Below are positions 1 to 7,712 of a stretch of 64,000 nt of DNA, piece after piece. How positions within the stretch are numbered: the stretch's first letter is position 1; each line of letters opens with the position of its first letter. The notes beneath the pieces were generated by a model that was not told the origin of the DNA, did not search any database, and worked only from the letters and a program-made list of their open reading frames with translations. The stretch spans positions 3,314,001 to 3,378,000 of the forward strand of contig NC_019936.1 in assembly GCF_000327065.1 (NCBI RefSeq). The letters run 5' to 3'. The stretch is from Stutzerimonas stutzeri RCH2 (GTDB taxonomy: Bacteria > Pseudomonadota > Gammaproteobacteria > Pseudomonadales > Pseudomonadaceae). The position numbers and the translations under genes are program-made.

Positions 1-7
1 CACTCTG

Positions 8-199
8 CTACATCAGCTGGCCGCCAAGACGGGCTCTCTCACCGCAACGCTGCAGCACGTCGCGGCGCTCGTCATTGCTCATCAAACCCCAACGGCGAAT
101 CTCGTCCGCACTGCGCTGACAACCAACGCACAGGTCGTCTTCATCCAAAGCGCAGAGGCTGACACACGGCGAGGCTACTGGCTTTTCCTGCGTGCTCAC
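8..199 (-). CDS. DUF1289 domain small protein
   Basis: A 63-residue protein with the DUF1289 pattern: CVSLC near residue 12, then a second Cys pair in DDLCVGC, followed by a short helix with a conserved RW. Such proteins are thought to bind a metal through the four cysteines; their role is not known. The ATG overlaps the stop of the upstream carbonic anhydrase-like gene (ATGA arrangement), so the two are probably translationally coupled. The family assignment is fairly firm, the function is open. Confidence 0.8.
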   Translation of the reverse strand: MSTQEKPVASPCVSLCALDEDDLCVGCQRSADEIRRWGLMSNDERRDVLQRCGERARLGGQLM

Positions 200-717
200 T
201 CATCGGGCTCCAGATCCCGCGCATAGCGCTGGGCGTTATGCACGTAATGGGCTGCGCTGGCTTCGAGCATCTTCTTCTGCTCATCGGTCAGTTCTCGCAC
301 CACCTTGCCCGGTGAGCCGACCACCAGAGAACCATCGGGAATCTCCTTGCCTTCCGCGATCAGCGTGTTGGCGCCGATGATGCAATGCTTGCCGATCTTC
401 GCCCCGTTGAGCACCACAGCATTGATGCCGATCAGGCTGTAATCACCGACCGTACAACCGTGCAGCATGGCGTTGTGGCCAACGGTAACGCCGGTGCCCA
501 GCGTCAGCGGGTGCCCCATATCGGTATGCATCACGCTGCCATCCTGGACGTTACTGTTCTCGCCGATATGGATCAGCTCGTTGTCACCGCGTAGCACGGC
601 GCCAAACCACACGCTGGCGCCGGCATCCAGCCTGATCTTGCCGACCAACGTGGCACTGGGCGCTACCCAGCTCTGCGGATGCGCTTGGACGCGCGACTCT
701 CCCAGACGGTATTTCAC
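196..717 (-). CDS. gamma-carbonic anhydrase family protein (YrdA/PaaY-like)
   Basis: 173 residues of left-handed beta-helix hexapeptide repeats, for example [41 protein letters not shown] and [14 protein letters not shown]. The histidines in these turns are the metal ligands of gamma-class carbonic anhydrases. Length is normal for the YrdA/PaaY group, whose members bind zinc or iron and often have weak or unproven anhydrase activity. It is the first gene of a two-gene unit with the DUF1289 gene. Subfamily and substrate cannot be fixed from sequence alone. Confidence 0.88.
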   Translation of the reverse strand: MKYRLGESRVQAHPQSWVAPSATLVGKIRLDAGASVWFGAVLRGDNELIHIGENSNVQDGSVMHTDMGHPLTLGTGVTVGHNAMLHGCTVGDYSLIGINAVVLNGAKIGKHCIIGANTLIAEGKEIPDGSLVVGSPGKVVRELTDEQKKMLEASAAHYVHNAQRYARDLEPDE

Positions 718-765
718 GACACACCTCTTCTTGTCAGTACGGATGGATCAGCCTAGCGGCGCGGC

Positions 766-1383
766 TCAGGGCTCGCTACGCCCGGATAGGTCGATGAAGG
801 CAGCTGGCGCACGGCGCATTTCGATACCGGCGTCGTATATGACGTTGACCAACTCGACGATCATGATCGCCGTCAGGCCCCATATCTGGTACTCGCCATA
901 GCGGTAGGACGGGATATACCAGCTCTGTCCCTGGTAATCGATGCGATGTGTGACTTCGCGCGGATCCTCACAGAAGAACTCCAGCGGCACCGAGAAGACC
1001 GAGGCGATTTCCGCATCGTTGGCGCGGTACTCGACATAGTCCGGAACCAACCCGACATAGGGCGTGACATGGATGCCATGCACCGATACCAGGCTGCTGA
1101 GCGGGCCGACGACCTCGACCATGCCAGGCGCCAGCCCGACCTCTTCCTCGGCCTCACGCAGTGCGGTGTGCAACAGGTCACGGTCTTCCGGATCGCGGCG
1201 CCCGCCCGGAAAGGCTACTTCGCCACCATGGGTGGACAGACCGGCGGCACGAAGCGTCAGCACCAGCTCCGGCGACTCGCTGCGGGTGATCGGCATCAGC
1301 ACGGCCGCCTCGGGCAGACGGTCTTCCGGCTCCAGAAGATGCGGAGAATAGGCGCGCACCCGGTGGAGTATTTTGTCCAGCAT
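766..1383 (-). CDS. Nudix hydrolase, CoA pyrophosphatase (NudL/YeaB-like)
   Basis: Carries a full Nudix box (GGRRDPEDRDLLHTALREAE continuing into EEVG) preceded by the GLSTHGGEVAFPGG segment typical of coenzyme A pyrophosphatases. These cleave CoA to phosphopantetheine and 3',5'-ADP. The reading frame is open up to 1497, but family members begin at the equivalent of MLDKILHRV, so I place the start at 1383 (about 205 residues); the upstream 38 residues do not resemble the family. The start has only a weak ribosome site. Confidence 0.85.
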   Translation of the reverse strand: MLDKILHRVRAYSPHLLEPEDRLPEAAVLMPITRSESPELVLTLRAAGLSTHGGEVAFPGGRRDPEDRDLLHTALREAEEEVGLAPGMVEVVGPLSSLVSVHGIHVTPYVGLVPDYVEYRANDAEIASVFSVPLEFFCEDPREVTHRIDYQGQSWYIPSYRYGEYQIWGLTAIMIVELVNVIYDAGIEMRRAPAAFIDLSGRSEP

Positions 1384-1599
1384 GAATTTTCTCGTTTCGT
1401 CTTTGACCGGCATCATGGCATGAAAGGCGCAACGGCCCAAGGCCTCGAAATAGCCAATCGAGCCGCTCGAACGGATCGCCTGAATGTCCATTGCCACAAC
1501 TGCAAATCATGGGTCTGTCAGCCGACGAGGAACCCGTAACGTCCTTGCTCAATCGCCAAGGACACACCAAGATTTGCCGGAACCAACAGGAATTCGCTC

Positions 1600-2163
1600 A
1601 TGAAATACTGCAACCAGTGCGGCAACCCGGTGCTGGTCCGTATCCCCGACGGCGACAATCGCCCACGCTTCGTCTGCGACGCTTGCCAGACCGTCCACTA
1701 CCAGAACCCACGCATCGTCGCTGGCTGCGTACCCGTCTGGGACGACTGCGTGCTGCTCTGCCGGCGCGCGATCGAGCCTCGGCGGGGTTACTGGACCTTG
1801 CCGGCAGGCTTCATGGAGAACGGCGAGACCCTGCAACAGGCTGCTGAGCGCGAAACACTCGAGGAAGCCTGCGCCAGGGTTCGTGACCTGCAGCTCTATA
1901 CGCTGTTCGATCTGCCGCATATCAATCAGGTGTACATGTTCTTCCGCGCTCAACTGGTCGATCTGGACTTCTGCGCCGGAGATGAGAGCCTGGAAGTGAA
2001 GCTGTTTGAGCAGCAGGATATCCCTTGGTCCGAGCTGGCTTTTCCCACCATTGGCCGTACCCTAGAATGCTTCTTCGCCGACCGGGTGCAGCAGACCTTC
2101 CCGGTGCGCAATGAAGCCGTGAGTGGCTATCGAAACCGCCAGCAGAACCGGATTACAGACTGA
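1600..2163 (+). CDS. Nudix hydrolase with N-terminal zinc ribbon
   Basis: 187 residues. Residues 1-35 form a zinc ribbon (YCNQCG and, about 20 residues later, CDACQ); residues 40-150 are a Nudix fold with the box GFMENGETLQQAAERETLEE. The layout recalls NADH pyrophosphatase NudC, but the protein is shorter and lacks the NudC signature, so the substrate (ADP-ribose or another nucleoside diphosphate derivative) is uncertain. It starts at ATG 1600 and its 3' end lies just before the L,D-transpeptidase gene on the same strand. Confidence 0.85.
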   Translation: MKYCNQCGNPVLVRIPDGDNRPRFVCDACQTVHYQNPRIVAGCVPVWDDCVLLCRRAIEPRRGYWTLPAGFMENGETLQQAAERETLEEACARVRDLQLYTLFDLPHINQVYMFFRAQLVDLDFCAGDESLEVKLFEQQDIPWSELAFPTIGRTLECFFADRVQQTFPVRNEAVSGYRNRQQNRITD

Positions 2164-2197
2164 CGCGTCTGTCGCCCCACTGGCACAAACTGGTCTG

Positions 2198-2725
2198 ATG
2201 AAGTCTTTCAGGAATGCCTCGATGCGCTGGCTGTTCGCCCTGCTCTGCCTCACCTTTACTGCGCTTTCCCACGCCAATGCGACCCCTAGCCTGGGCAGCA
2301 CGCCTATCGACAAGGTTCTGGTGATCAAATCCGAACGCAAGCTGCATCTGGTCAGCGCCGGCCAGACGCTCAAGAGTTATCGAGTGTCGCTGGGCAAGCA
2401 GCCAAACGGAGCAAAGCTGCGTGAAGGCGACCTGCGCACGCCCGAAGGCTTCTATTGGATCGATTGGCGCAAGACCAGCGATAAGTACAACCTGTCGATG
2501 CACATCTCCTACCCCAACGCGCGCGATCTCGCCCGCGCGCAGCAGGAGGGCGTACCGCCCGGCAACATGATCATGCTGCACGGCACACCACTGGATGAGG
2601 AATATCCGGAGTGGTTCTTCCACACCCTCGACTGGACCGAAGGCTGCATCGCCTTGACCAACAGCGACATGCGAGAGATATGGCAACTGGTAAAGGACGG
2701 CACGCTGATCGAGATTCGTCCGTAG
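2198..2725 (+). CDS. L,D-transpeptidase family protein (YkuD fold)
   Basis: Exported murein-active enzyme candidate. A signal peptide (MRWLFALLCLTFTALSHA) is followed by a YkuD domain with the catalytic pattern His (IMLHG) then WTEGC near the C-terminus, the Cys being the nucleophile. Such enzymes make 3-3 peptidoglycan crosslinks or attach or remove lipoproteins. The frame is open from 2123, but the likely start is ATG 2198, or ATG 2222, which has a CAGGA ribosome site and begins directly at the signal peptide. Confidence 0.82.
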   Translation: MKSFRNASMRWLFALLCLTFTALSHANATPSLGSTPIDKVLVIKSERKLHLVSAGQTLKSYRVSLGKQPNGAKLREGDLRTPEGFYWIDWRKTSDKYNLSMHISYPNARDLARAQQEGVPPGNMIMLHGTPLDEEYPEWFFHTLDWTEGCIALTNSDMREIWQLVKDGTLIEIRP

Positions 2726-2776
2726 CAGGCCCGAGGCAGCCGCTGACAGACTTTCAAGGCGTGCCCTCGAGCCTGG

Positions 2777-3094
2777 TCAGAACTGCATGTCGGACAGCCG
2801 CCACACGTCGTATGCAGGCGTCTCGTAGGGATGGGCCTTTTTCAAGGCCCTGACACTATCGTGAATGAGCTCATCCGCCACCACCATCTCGACCTTCCAC
2901 TCGGGTACGTGCTGCACCTGCCCCGTCTGCCCGATAAATGGCTGGCTGCCCTCCAGCGGCCGATATTGTCCCTGGCCTAGCACTTGCCAGCAGCAACTGT
3001 CGTAAGCGCCTATACGCCCCGCGCCAGCCGCGAACACTGCTTTCTTGACCGCTTCCAGATGACTGTCTGGAACATAGAAGCACAGCTTGTACAA
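2777..3094 (-). CDS. NIF3/YqfO-like small protein, 5' end rebuilt by the island
   Basis: 105 residues (MYKLCFYVPDSHLEAVKKAV...) of the stand-alone YqfO/NIF3-related family common in Pseudomonas, ending HPYETPAYDVWRL; molecular function unknown. The start codon is TTG at 3092-3094 with GGAGGTGAT seven bases upstream. The island boundary lies at this codon. The other island end retains the same seven codons beginning with ATG (14266-14268), which shows that the original gene started with ATG and had a different leader. The coding region is otherwise intact, so it is a re-leadered gene, not a pseudogene. Confidence 0.82.
   Translation of the reverse strand: MYKLCFYVPDSHLEAVKKAVFAAGAGRIGAYDSCCWQVLGQGQYRPLEGSQPFIGQTGQVQHVPEWKVEMVVADELIHDSVRALKKAHPYETPAYDVWRLSDMQF
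3075..3093. repeat. attL, 19-bp core repeat
   Basis: TAGAAGCACAGCTTGTACA, identical to 14249-14267. It covers codons 1-7 of the NIF3-like gene except the first base of the start codon (3094). Confidence 0.88.
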
Positions 3095-3147
3095 ATTATC
3101 ACCTCCAACCCAGAAAATATGCGGCCTTCAAGGGGTGCGCCCTGCTT

Positions 3148-3184
3148 TTGGGTAGAATTATTGGGTAGAATTGCTGGATAGAAT
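3148..3184 (+). repeat. left integrase arm-type repeats
   Basis: TTGGGTAGAA at 3148-3157 and again at 3161-3170 (13-bp pitch), with a degenerate third copy CTGGATAGAA at 3175-3184. The same pair with the same pitch and orientation occurs near the right end. Likely integrase arm-binding sites; they also overlap the integrase promoter region. Confidence 0.6.
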
Positions 3185-3203
3185 CTTGCCTAGTGATGCC
3201 ATC

Positions 3204-4724
3204 ATGCCATCAAGAAAAAACCATCTTCTGCTACGCGGATCAACGTATCACGCAAGAATCGACATCCCCGCCGCCCTACGCGCTGCTTTTGGCAGTCGCC
3301 GTGTGCTGAGCAAAAGCCTCAAGACAGGTGACGCCCTGCTGGCTCGTGAACTGGCAGCGGCACAGGTGGCAGCTTGGAAAGCTGAGTTTCGACAGCTCCG
3401 AGACTCACAAATTCGACGCGGCAGCGCCTGGCAGGAACACGTTGCCAAGCATGGCCAAGCACTAGACCTTAGTCGGCGTAAACAGCTCCTTGGTGCCGTA
3501 GAGGAAACCACTCCCGCCCGTACAGAAGCCGAGGCCGATGCCATCCTCAAAGCTTTAGAAAACCTCTTGGCTGAGTCAGAAGCTGAACAGCTCGCCGCTG
3601 GCATCCCCCAGGAACAGATCAGCCGTGCAAACGAGCTGTTGCGCCTGAAGCTCACATCATCCGGTGTTGATCGTGTTGCCCACATCAAAGATTTGAACGA
3701 GTTGTCCCGTCAGACCTTGGTGGCCTACGCAGCACAAGACAACGTGCTCACCACTGACGAACAGGCAGAAGCCCAGACGCTCATCAGCAGCCCCAATGGG
3801 TACAAACCAAAATCACCGTTTACTCAGTCTTTACAACGTAGGTTCGCAGACTGGTACGCAACACAGAGCGAGAACGAACGCACCCGCTCTGTTGCGCTCG
3901 CAAAGATCGAAGCTTTCAGTGGTTGGCTGACAGCCGAAGGACAACAGCTCACGTTCGATAGCGTGGCTCAGTTTCTCGACTCCCTTGGATCGAACAGGCA
4001 AACACGCCAAGGCTACCTATGGAGCCTGCGCAAGCTTCATAAATGGGCCTGCCGCTATGACCAGCCATACCGCCAGCAATTCGCAGACAAGCCGAGTCCG
4101 TTTGATGGGCACACACACCCACGAGTCGGTAAAGGCTCCGGTGGCTCTTGGGCCGCGTTCACACGACAGGAAGCCGAACAGCTCCATCGTGCAGCCGTGG
4201 CAAAGCAGGACACCGACCTTGCGGACCTGATTGCCTTCGCCTGCTTTACAGGTTGCCGAATCGAAGAGCTTGGACGGATCAGCACCAACACCACGTTATT
4301 CGATGACCAGGGCGAGCCGGTCGCCTTCCGTGTTGACGATGCCAAAACCAAAGCCGGCATCCGTGAGATTCCAATCGCCTCGGCATTGCTTCATTTATAT
4401 AAGAGCCGTCTCAAGCTTGCAGAAGCCCCAGGCGGCTATCTGTTCGTAGGGAACGACAAGACGAAAAGCGGCATCCGCCTTAACGCACTGTCCCAGCGTT
4501 TTACAAAGCTGAAACGAGGCGAGGGCTTCAGCGATCAGCACGTTTTCCACAGCTTCAGAAAGCTGACAGCGACACAGCTCGAACAGGCAGGGGCACCAGC
4601 ACTCACAATACCAAGCATCCTCGGGCACACCCGTGGGCACATCAGCTTCGATGTGTACAGCTCAGGTGCGAGTTTTGACCAGAAGAAAGCAGCCATTGAA
4701 CTACTGACTTTCGACTTTCGCTAA
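3204..4724 (+). CDS. tyrosine recombinase/integrase
   Basis: About 506 residues. The C-terminal half has the catalytic set of phage integrases: Arg352 in TGCRIEEL, His449 and Arg452 in HSFR, His475 in LGHTRGH, and the nucleophile Tyr485 in DVYSSG. The N-terminal half holds a DUF6538-like start (KNHLLLRGSTYHARIDIP) and a core-binding SAM-like domain. It sits 110 bp from attL, as expected for the enzyme that inserts and excises this island. The frame is open from a TTG at 3171, but ATG 3204 matches the family start better; its ribosome site is poor. Confidence 0.93.
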   Translation: MPSRKNHLLLRGSTYHARIDIPAALRAAFGSRRVLSKSLKTGDALLARELAAAQVAAWKAEFRQLRDSQIRRGSAWQEHVAKHGQALDLSRRKQLLGAVEETTPARTEAEADAILKALENLLAESEAEQLAAGIPQEQISRANELLRLKLTSSGVDRVAHIKDLNELSRQTLVAYAAQDNVLTTDEQAEAQTLISSPNGYKPKSPFTQSLQRRFADWYATQSENERTRSVALAKIEAFSGWLTAEGQQLTFDSVAQFLDSLGSNRQTRQGYLWSLRKLHKWACRYDQPYRQQFADKPSPFDGHTHPRVGKGSGGSWAAFTRQEAEQLHRAAVAKQDTDLADLIAFACFTGCRIEELGRISTNTTLFDDQGEPVAFRVDDAKTKAGIREIPIASALLHLYKSRLKLAEAPGGYLFVGNDKTKSGIRLNALSQRFTKLKRGEGFSDQHVFHSFRKLTATQLEQAGAPALTIPSILGHTRGHISFDVYSSGASFDQKKAAIELLTFDFR

Positions 4725-5030
4725 ACGTCCACGCAACACCCCTTTTGACTATGGTTTTTCGTAGTGTAAAAACGCGATCAGCCTTTCAGCGCCTCCCAGT
4801 TCATCTGAAACAGAGAACGTCGATTTAAAGGGCTGTTTTCCGTTAGTTTCAGAAAGTTGCTCTTATGTCAACTATTAGATTGACTTTTTGCACTTTCCAT
4901 GAAACAATGCGCACCATATCCAGCTCGTCAGCAATATAGATAAAAGCCAACCAAGCAAAGCGCTGATGTTGCCTGTGGTAGAACTTGAATAATTAAAAAA
5001 TATATGAAATAGTTTGCAATTAGCTGCGTT
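4725..5030. other. gene-free AT-rich stretch
   Basis: AT-rich DNA downstream of the integrase gene. I find no supported gene, only very short open frames without convincing ribosome sites, and no clear integrase terminator. It leads into the promoter at 5037. Confidence 0.5.
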
Positions 5031-5036
5031 TTACTA

Positions 5037-5065
5037 TTGCAAAAACAGCGGTTTAGGTGTATAAT
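5037..5065 (+). promoter_or_regulatory. strong sigma-70 type promoter
   Basis: TTGCAA (5037-5042), a 17-bp spacer, and a perfect TATAAT (5060-5065). The start point would be near 5072. It precedes the leader and the zinc-finger/RHH/helicase operon. Confidence 0.7.
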
Positions 5066-5071
5066 AATAGT

Positions 5072-5300
5072 GAAGGAAGGGAATAACTTTCCTTATAAAG
5101 TTTCTCATCTCTACTCCAAATCAAACTGTTAAAACTAAACCTCGTCCTTCGGGGTTTTTGCGTTCCTGAATTTCGTCTGCGGTGCTTCCTCTGCACAATA
5201 GGCAAATAAACCAAGTTCCTCTTCTTGGCTTGGTATCTACGGTGCACTCCGCAAAGGGTGCCTTATAAGGGTGGCGGTCTACGTCACCCTTCTTTTTTGA
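5072..5300 (+). ncRNA. structured leader or small RNA with two terminator-like hairpins
   Basis: Non-coding stretch between the promoter and the first operon gene. Hairpin 1: AACCTCG (5138-5144) pairs with CGGGGTT (5150-5156) and runs into TTTTT. Hairpin 2: AAGGGTG (5267-5273) pairs with CACCCTT (5285-5291), followed by CTTTTTT. A second AAGGGTG at 5254-5260 could compete for the same CACCCTT arm, allowing a switch. Most transcripts may end as RNAs of about 88 or 227 nt, with read-through giving the operon. By analogy with P4, whose immunity RNA ends replication transcripts early, this may be immunity control; this is inference. Confidence 0.5.
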
Positions 5301-5350
5301 AATTACGTTTTTAACTCTGAATATCCTAAATTCTTTAAGGAGAATATTTA

Positions 5351-5635
5351 ATGGCCGACGTTCAACGAGCTTGTATCTGGTGTGGAAACACTTACCAAGC
5401 AAAACGAAGCTCTGCAAAGGTGTGTAGCACCAAATGCAGCAATGAGATGAATTATGTTCGTGCCCGCGATTGGGACTGGCTAACACCAGACGAATTTACA
5501 CAGACGCTGATGAACTGGATTGCATCAGGCAGTCATATGAACCCGAAACATCCTTTGGTAGCGGTGGACAACGCCCTGGCTGATGTATACCGGAGCCTTA
5601 ATAACCTTTTAAAAGTAGCAGGAGAAATTAAATGA
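5351..5635 (+). CDS. small zinc-finger protein
   Basis: 94 residues. The N-terminus carries four cysteines as CIWCG ... CSTKC, a treble-clef or zinc-ribbon type knuckle, followed by a helical tail. The start has an AAGGAG ribosome site. It is the first gene after the leader and overlaps the next gene by 4 bp. Its knuckle resembles that of the next gene (CPVCG ... CSSRC), suggesting a related pair. A nucleic-acid-binding or regulatory role is likely but unproven. Confidence 0.75.
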   Translation: MADVQRACIWCGNTYQAKRSSAKVCSTKCSNEMNYVRARDWDWLTPDEFTQTLMNWIASGSHMNPKHPLVAVDNALADVYRSLNNLLKVAGEIK

Positions 5636-5844
5636 TGACCACCTGCCCTGTATGCGGCACTGAGTTCGTAAAACGCCGTAAAAACCATAAACATTGCTCT
5701 TCACGTTGCACGCTGTCGCTGTTCCGTATTAGACAGAAAGCACTTGAGGCATTCCACAGCACACTACTAAGCCTTCATTCAAAAGCATCTTTAGCACTGC
5801 TGATTGACGGGATGACACCACAACATAAGGAGGACAACAGTTAA
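5632..5844 (+). CDS. second small zinc-finger protein
   Basis: 70 residues. CPVCG near the start and CSSRC about 15 residues later form a four-cysteine knuckle, with a basic stretch (KRRKNHKH) between them and a helical C-terminal half. The start is ATG 5632 or 5635 behind GGAG; it overlaps the previous gene, and its TAA overlaps the next ATG (TAATG), so this is a tight operon. Probably binds DNA or RNA. Confidence 0.72.
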   Translation: MMTTCPVCGTEFVKRRKNHKHCSSRCTLSLFRIRQKALEAFHSTLLSLHSKASLALLIDGMTPQHKEDNS

Positions 5845-6017
5845 TGCGAGACACTTTGTATTTAGGATGTAAATGCTACCAGAAACAAACATTCATTCTT
5901 GAGACTGAGCTACTTGCACAGCTTGAGCTTAAAGCTAAACAACAACACACGACGCTCTCAGAGCTGGTGAACAATCTACTAAAAAGCGAGGTTAACAATG
6001 ATGCGATTCGATCCTGA
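5844..6017 (+). CDS. ribbon-helix-helix-like small protein
   Basis: 57 residues (MRDTLYLGCKCYQKQ...). The central part, FILETELLAQLELKAKQQ followed by TTLSELVNNLLKSEV, fits the strand-helix-helix pattern of Arc/MetJ-type (RHH) regulators. AAGGAGGA lies ten bases before the ATG, which overlaps the preceding stop. RHH dimers usually repress their own operon, a plausible role here. Confidence 0.65.
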   Translation: MRDTLYLGCKCYQKQTFILETELLAQLELKAKQQHTTLSELVNNLLKSEVNNDAIRS

Positions 6018-6177
6018 ACACTACACACGACACGGCATATTCATTCCAAACGAGCTAACTGATGACTTTAAAGCTTTGCACACGGGTAAGTCCCTCGGTG
6101 GCGTTTTAGTCGAGCTACTGCGTGATTTCGTCATTCATCAGCAGCTTAAACAAGAACTGAAGAATCTGAATCAATAG
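5998..6177 (+). CDS. second RHH-like small protein
   Basis: 59 residues (MMRFDPEHYTRHGIFIPNEL...). A short strand (GIFIP) is followed by two predicted helices, the second being SLGGVLVELLRDFVIHQQLKQ, again an RHH-like plan. It starts inside the preceding gene in another frame (20-bp overlap) with a GCGAGG ribosome site. The tight overlaps support a real gene, but there is no firm family match. Confidence 0.55.
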   Translation: MMRFDPEHYTRHGIFIPNELTDDFKALHTGKSLGGVLVELLRDFVIHQQLKQELKNLNQ

Positions 6178-6187
6178 GAGATACCAA

Positions 6188-6370
6188 ATGCGTGCCCACC
6201 TTAATGATCGTGCAAAAAGTGAGCTACTGGAAATTATGTCCGTTCTAAACGAAACAAATACCAGCCACACACTAAACAAACTGATTAGCCAAATGCACAA
6301 ACAAATCGTCCAAACCCATACTTGTGAGGTAAACACTAATGACCAACGCAGCACCGAAAACCACCAATAA
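6188..6370 (+). CDS. third small helical (RHH-like) protein
   Basis: 60 residues (MRAHLNDRAKSELLEIMSVL...). TSHTLNKLISQMHKQIV recalls the second helix of RHH proteins. A TAGGAG ribosome site lies eight bases upstream, and its 3' end overlaps the helicase gene by 32 bp. Third of three similar-sized genes between the zinc-finger pair and the helicase. Confidence 0.55.
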   Translation: MRAHLNDRAKSELLEIMSVLNETNTSHTLNKLISQMHKQIVQTHTCEVNTNDQRSTENHQ

Positions 6371-7598
6371 CAGCCGCAACGCAATTGAGGCAGTAAAGAC
6401 ACGATTTGTTCGTGTCCCGAGCAACAACACCTATCCCCGCTTCCGTGACTTAATTACAAATATCGATCAAGCGGACGCCGGCATCCTCCTCGACTTCTAC
6501 CGTAAAAACGGCGGCAATGATCCCGACGTAAACGAAAGCTACATTCTTGCATGCCTTCCTTGGGCCTATGGTGAAGGTTTTAAACCTAATGCTGGTCCTG
6601 TTCTCGATGGTGGTCTAATTAACCTCTGGCAACCTTCTAAGGTGCAACCAACAGGGGAGAAGATTAGTAAAGAACAAGTAGCCCCGTTCATTGAGTTTCT
6701 ACAGCGGTGGTTTCCTGATGAGTTGGAACGCCATTATTTCGGCTGGTGGCTGTCTCACGCGGTCCGTAAGCCTGACGTCCGTATGATTGCCACTCCCGTT
6801 CTACGGTCGGAACACGGCGTCGGTAAGGGCTTCTTGGTGGAAACCCTGCTGTCTGGGCTGCTCGGTAAGTCATCGGTCGCTGTGTGTGGCCTGAAGGACG
6901 TTGTAGGCGACTTTAACGACGTTGTAGAAGGCAAAACCCTGCTGCTAATCGACGAGGTTTACAAGAGCAAGAAAAGCACTACAGACGCTCTCAAGAGCTT
7001 CCAGGGCAACGCCACGATCCCGCTTCACCGTAAACATAAGCCGACGATCACCATTGAAAACTATCTGAATTTTATAATTACAAGTAACGATCATTTGCCG
7101 CTTGTGTTGGAAAAAGGCGACCGCCGTTTCTGGATTCCTGCGTTCATCCGTCACCGTGAATCGGTACAAGAGACAGCAGCATTCCTAAACGATACGTTCA
7201 AGCCTTGGCTGCTTGATGGTGGCTTTCAGTTGGTGCGTGATTATTTGGAACAGGTTGATCTGTCGAAGCATCGCGCAACAGACGCACCGCCGATGACCAC
7301 AAGCAAACAGGAACTGATGGGATTCTCTACAACTGACAAGCTTGAAGATGTTCTGTCCGATGTAGTAGAGGCCAACGCAGTGCTAACTGTTAAGTGGGTG
7401 AAGCAGCAGTATGCAGACGAGTTTGAACACGGACTGTCAGATATGGCCGTTGCTAACGCCCTCTTGAATATGGGGTGCAAACAAAGGAAGACCAAACTTC
7501 AGCGATACTATGTTACACCGTTCGGTTTTGAGTCTGGCATTAACTTAGACTCAACGGCAAAAGAACTTGAAGAAGCGATGCCAAGCAAATCATTTTAA
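6339..7598 (+). CDS. SF3 helicase of the D5/DUF5906 type
   Basis: 419 residues. Residues 155-300 form an SF3 AAA+ core: Walker A EHGVGKG with Lys163 (Gly instead of Ser/Thr after the Lys, as in many phage relatives), Walker B LLLIDE with Asp205-Glu206, sensor motif FIITSND, and an arginine finger region KGDRRFW. Such proteins are replicative helicases of phages, satellites and plasmids. The usual N-terminal primase-polymerase and zinc domains are absent; residues 1-120 show no primase motif. An iteron-like cluster lies directly downstream. Confidence 0.85.
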   Translation: MTNAAPKTTNNSRNAIEAVKTRFVRVPSNNTYPRFRDLITNIDQADAGILLDFYRKNGGNDPDVNESYILACLPWAYGEGFKPNAGPVLDGGLINLWQPSKVQPTGEKISKEQVAPFIEFLQRWFPDELERHYFGWWLSHAVRKPDVRMIATPVLRSEHGVGKGFLVETLLSGLLGKSSVAVCGLKDVVGDFNDVVEGKTLLLIDEVYKSKKSTTDALKSFQGNATIPLHRKHKPTITIENYLNFIITSNDHLPLVLEKGDRRFWIPAFIRHRESVQETAAFLNDTFKPWLLDGGFQLVRDYLEQVDLSKHRATDAPPMTTSKQELMGFSTTDKLEDVLSDVVEANAVLTVKWVKQQYADEFEHGLSDMAVANALLNMGCKQRKTKLQRYYVTPFGFESGINLDSTAKELEEAMPSKSF

Positions 7599-7712
7599 AG
7601 GTGACACCTTGGTAGACAGGTGACACCTTGGTAGACACCCTGACAAATAAGCTGTCTACCCTGAGAGACCCAGTATATGCGGCTCTTGGAGACAGGTAGA
7701 CAGGGTGACACC
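7599..7712. repeat. iteron-like cluster, candidate replication origin
   Basis: Two perfect tandem 19-bp copies of AGGTGACACCTTGGTAGAC (7599-7617 and 7618-7636), then GTCTACC inverted (about 7654-7660), then GGTAGACAGGGTGACACCT near 7694-7712. GGTGACACC is itself palindromic. The cluster begins one base after the helicase stop codon, a common origin position in satellites and plasmids. Origin function is inferred. Confidence 0.6.

Noticed and set aside
2777..3094. NIF3-like gene as an integration-disrupted pseudogene
   Set aside because: All codons are kept; only the start codon's first base and the leader are replaced, and the new leader has an excellent ribosome site.
7599..7712. The repeats after the helicase as a CRISPR array
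   Set aside because: Only two tandem perfect copies without spacers; palindromic iteron-like elements in mixed orientation.
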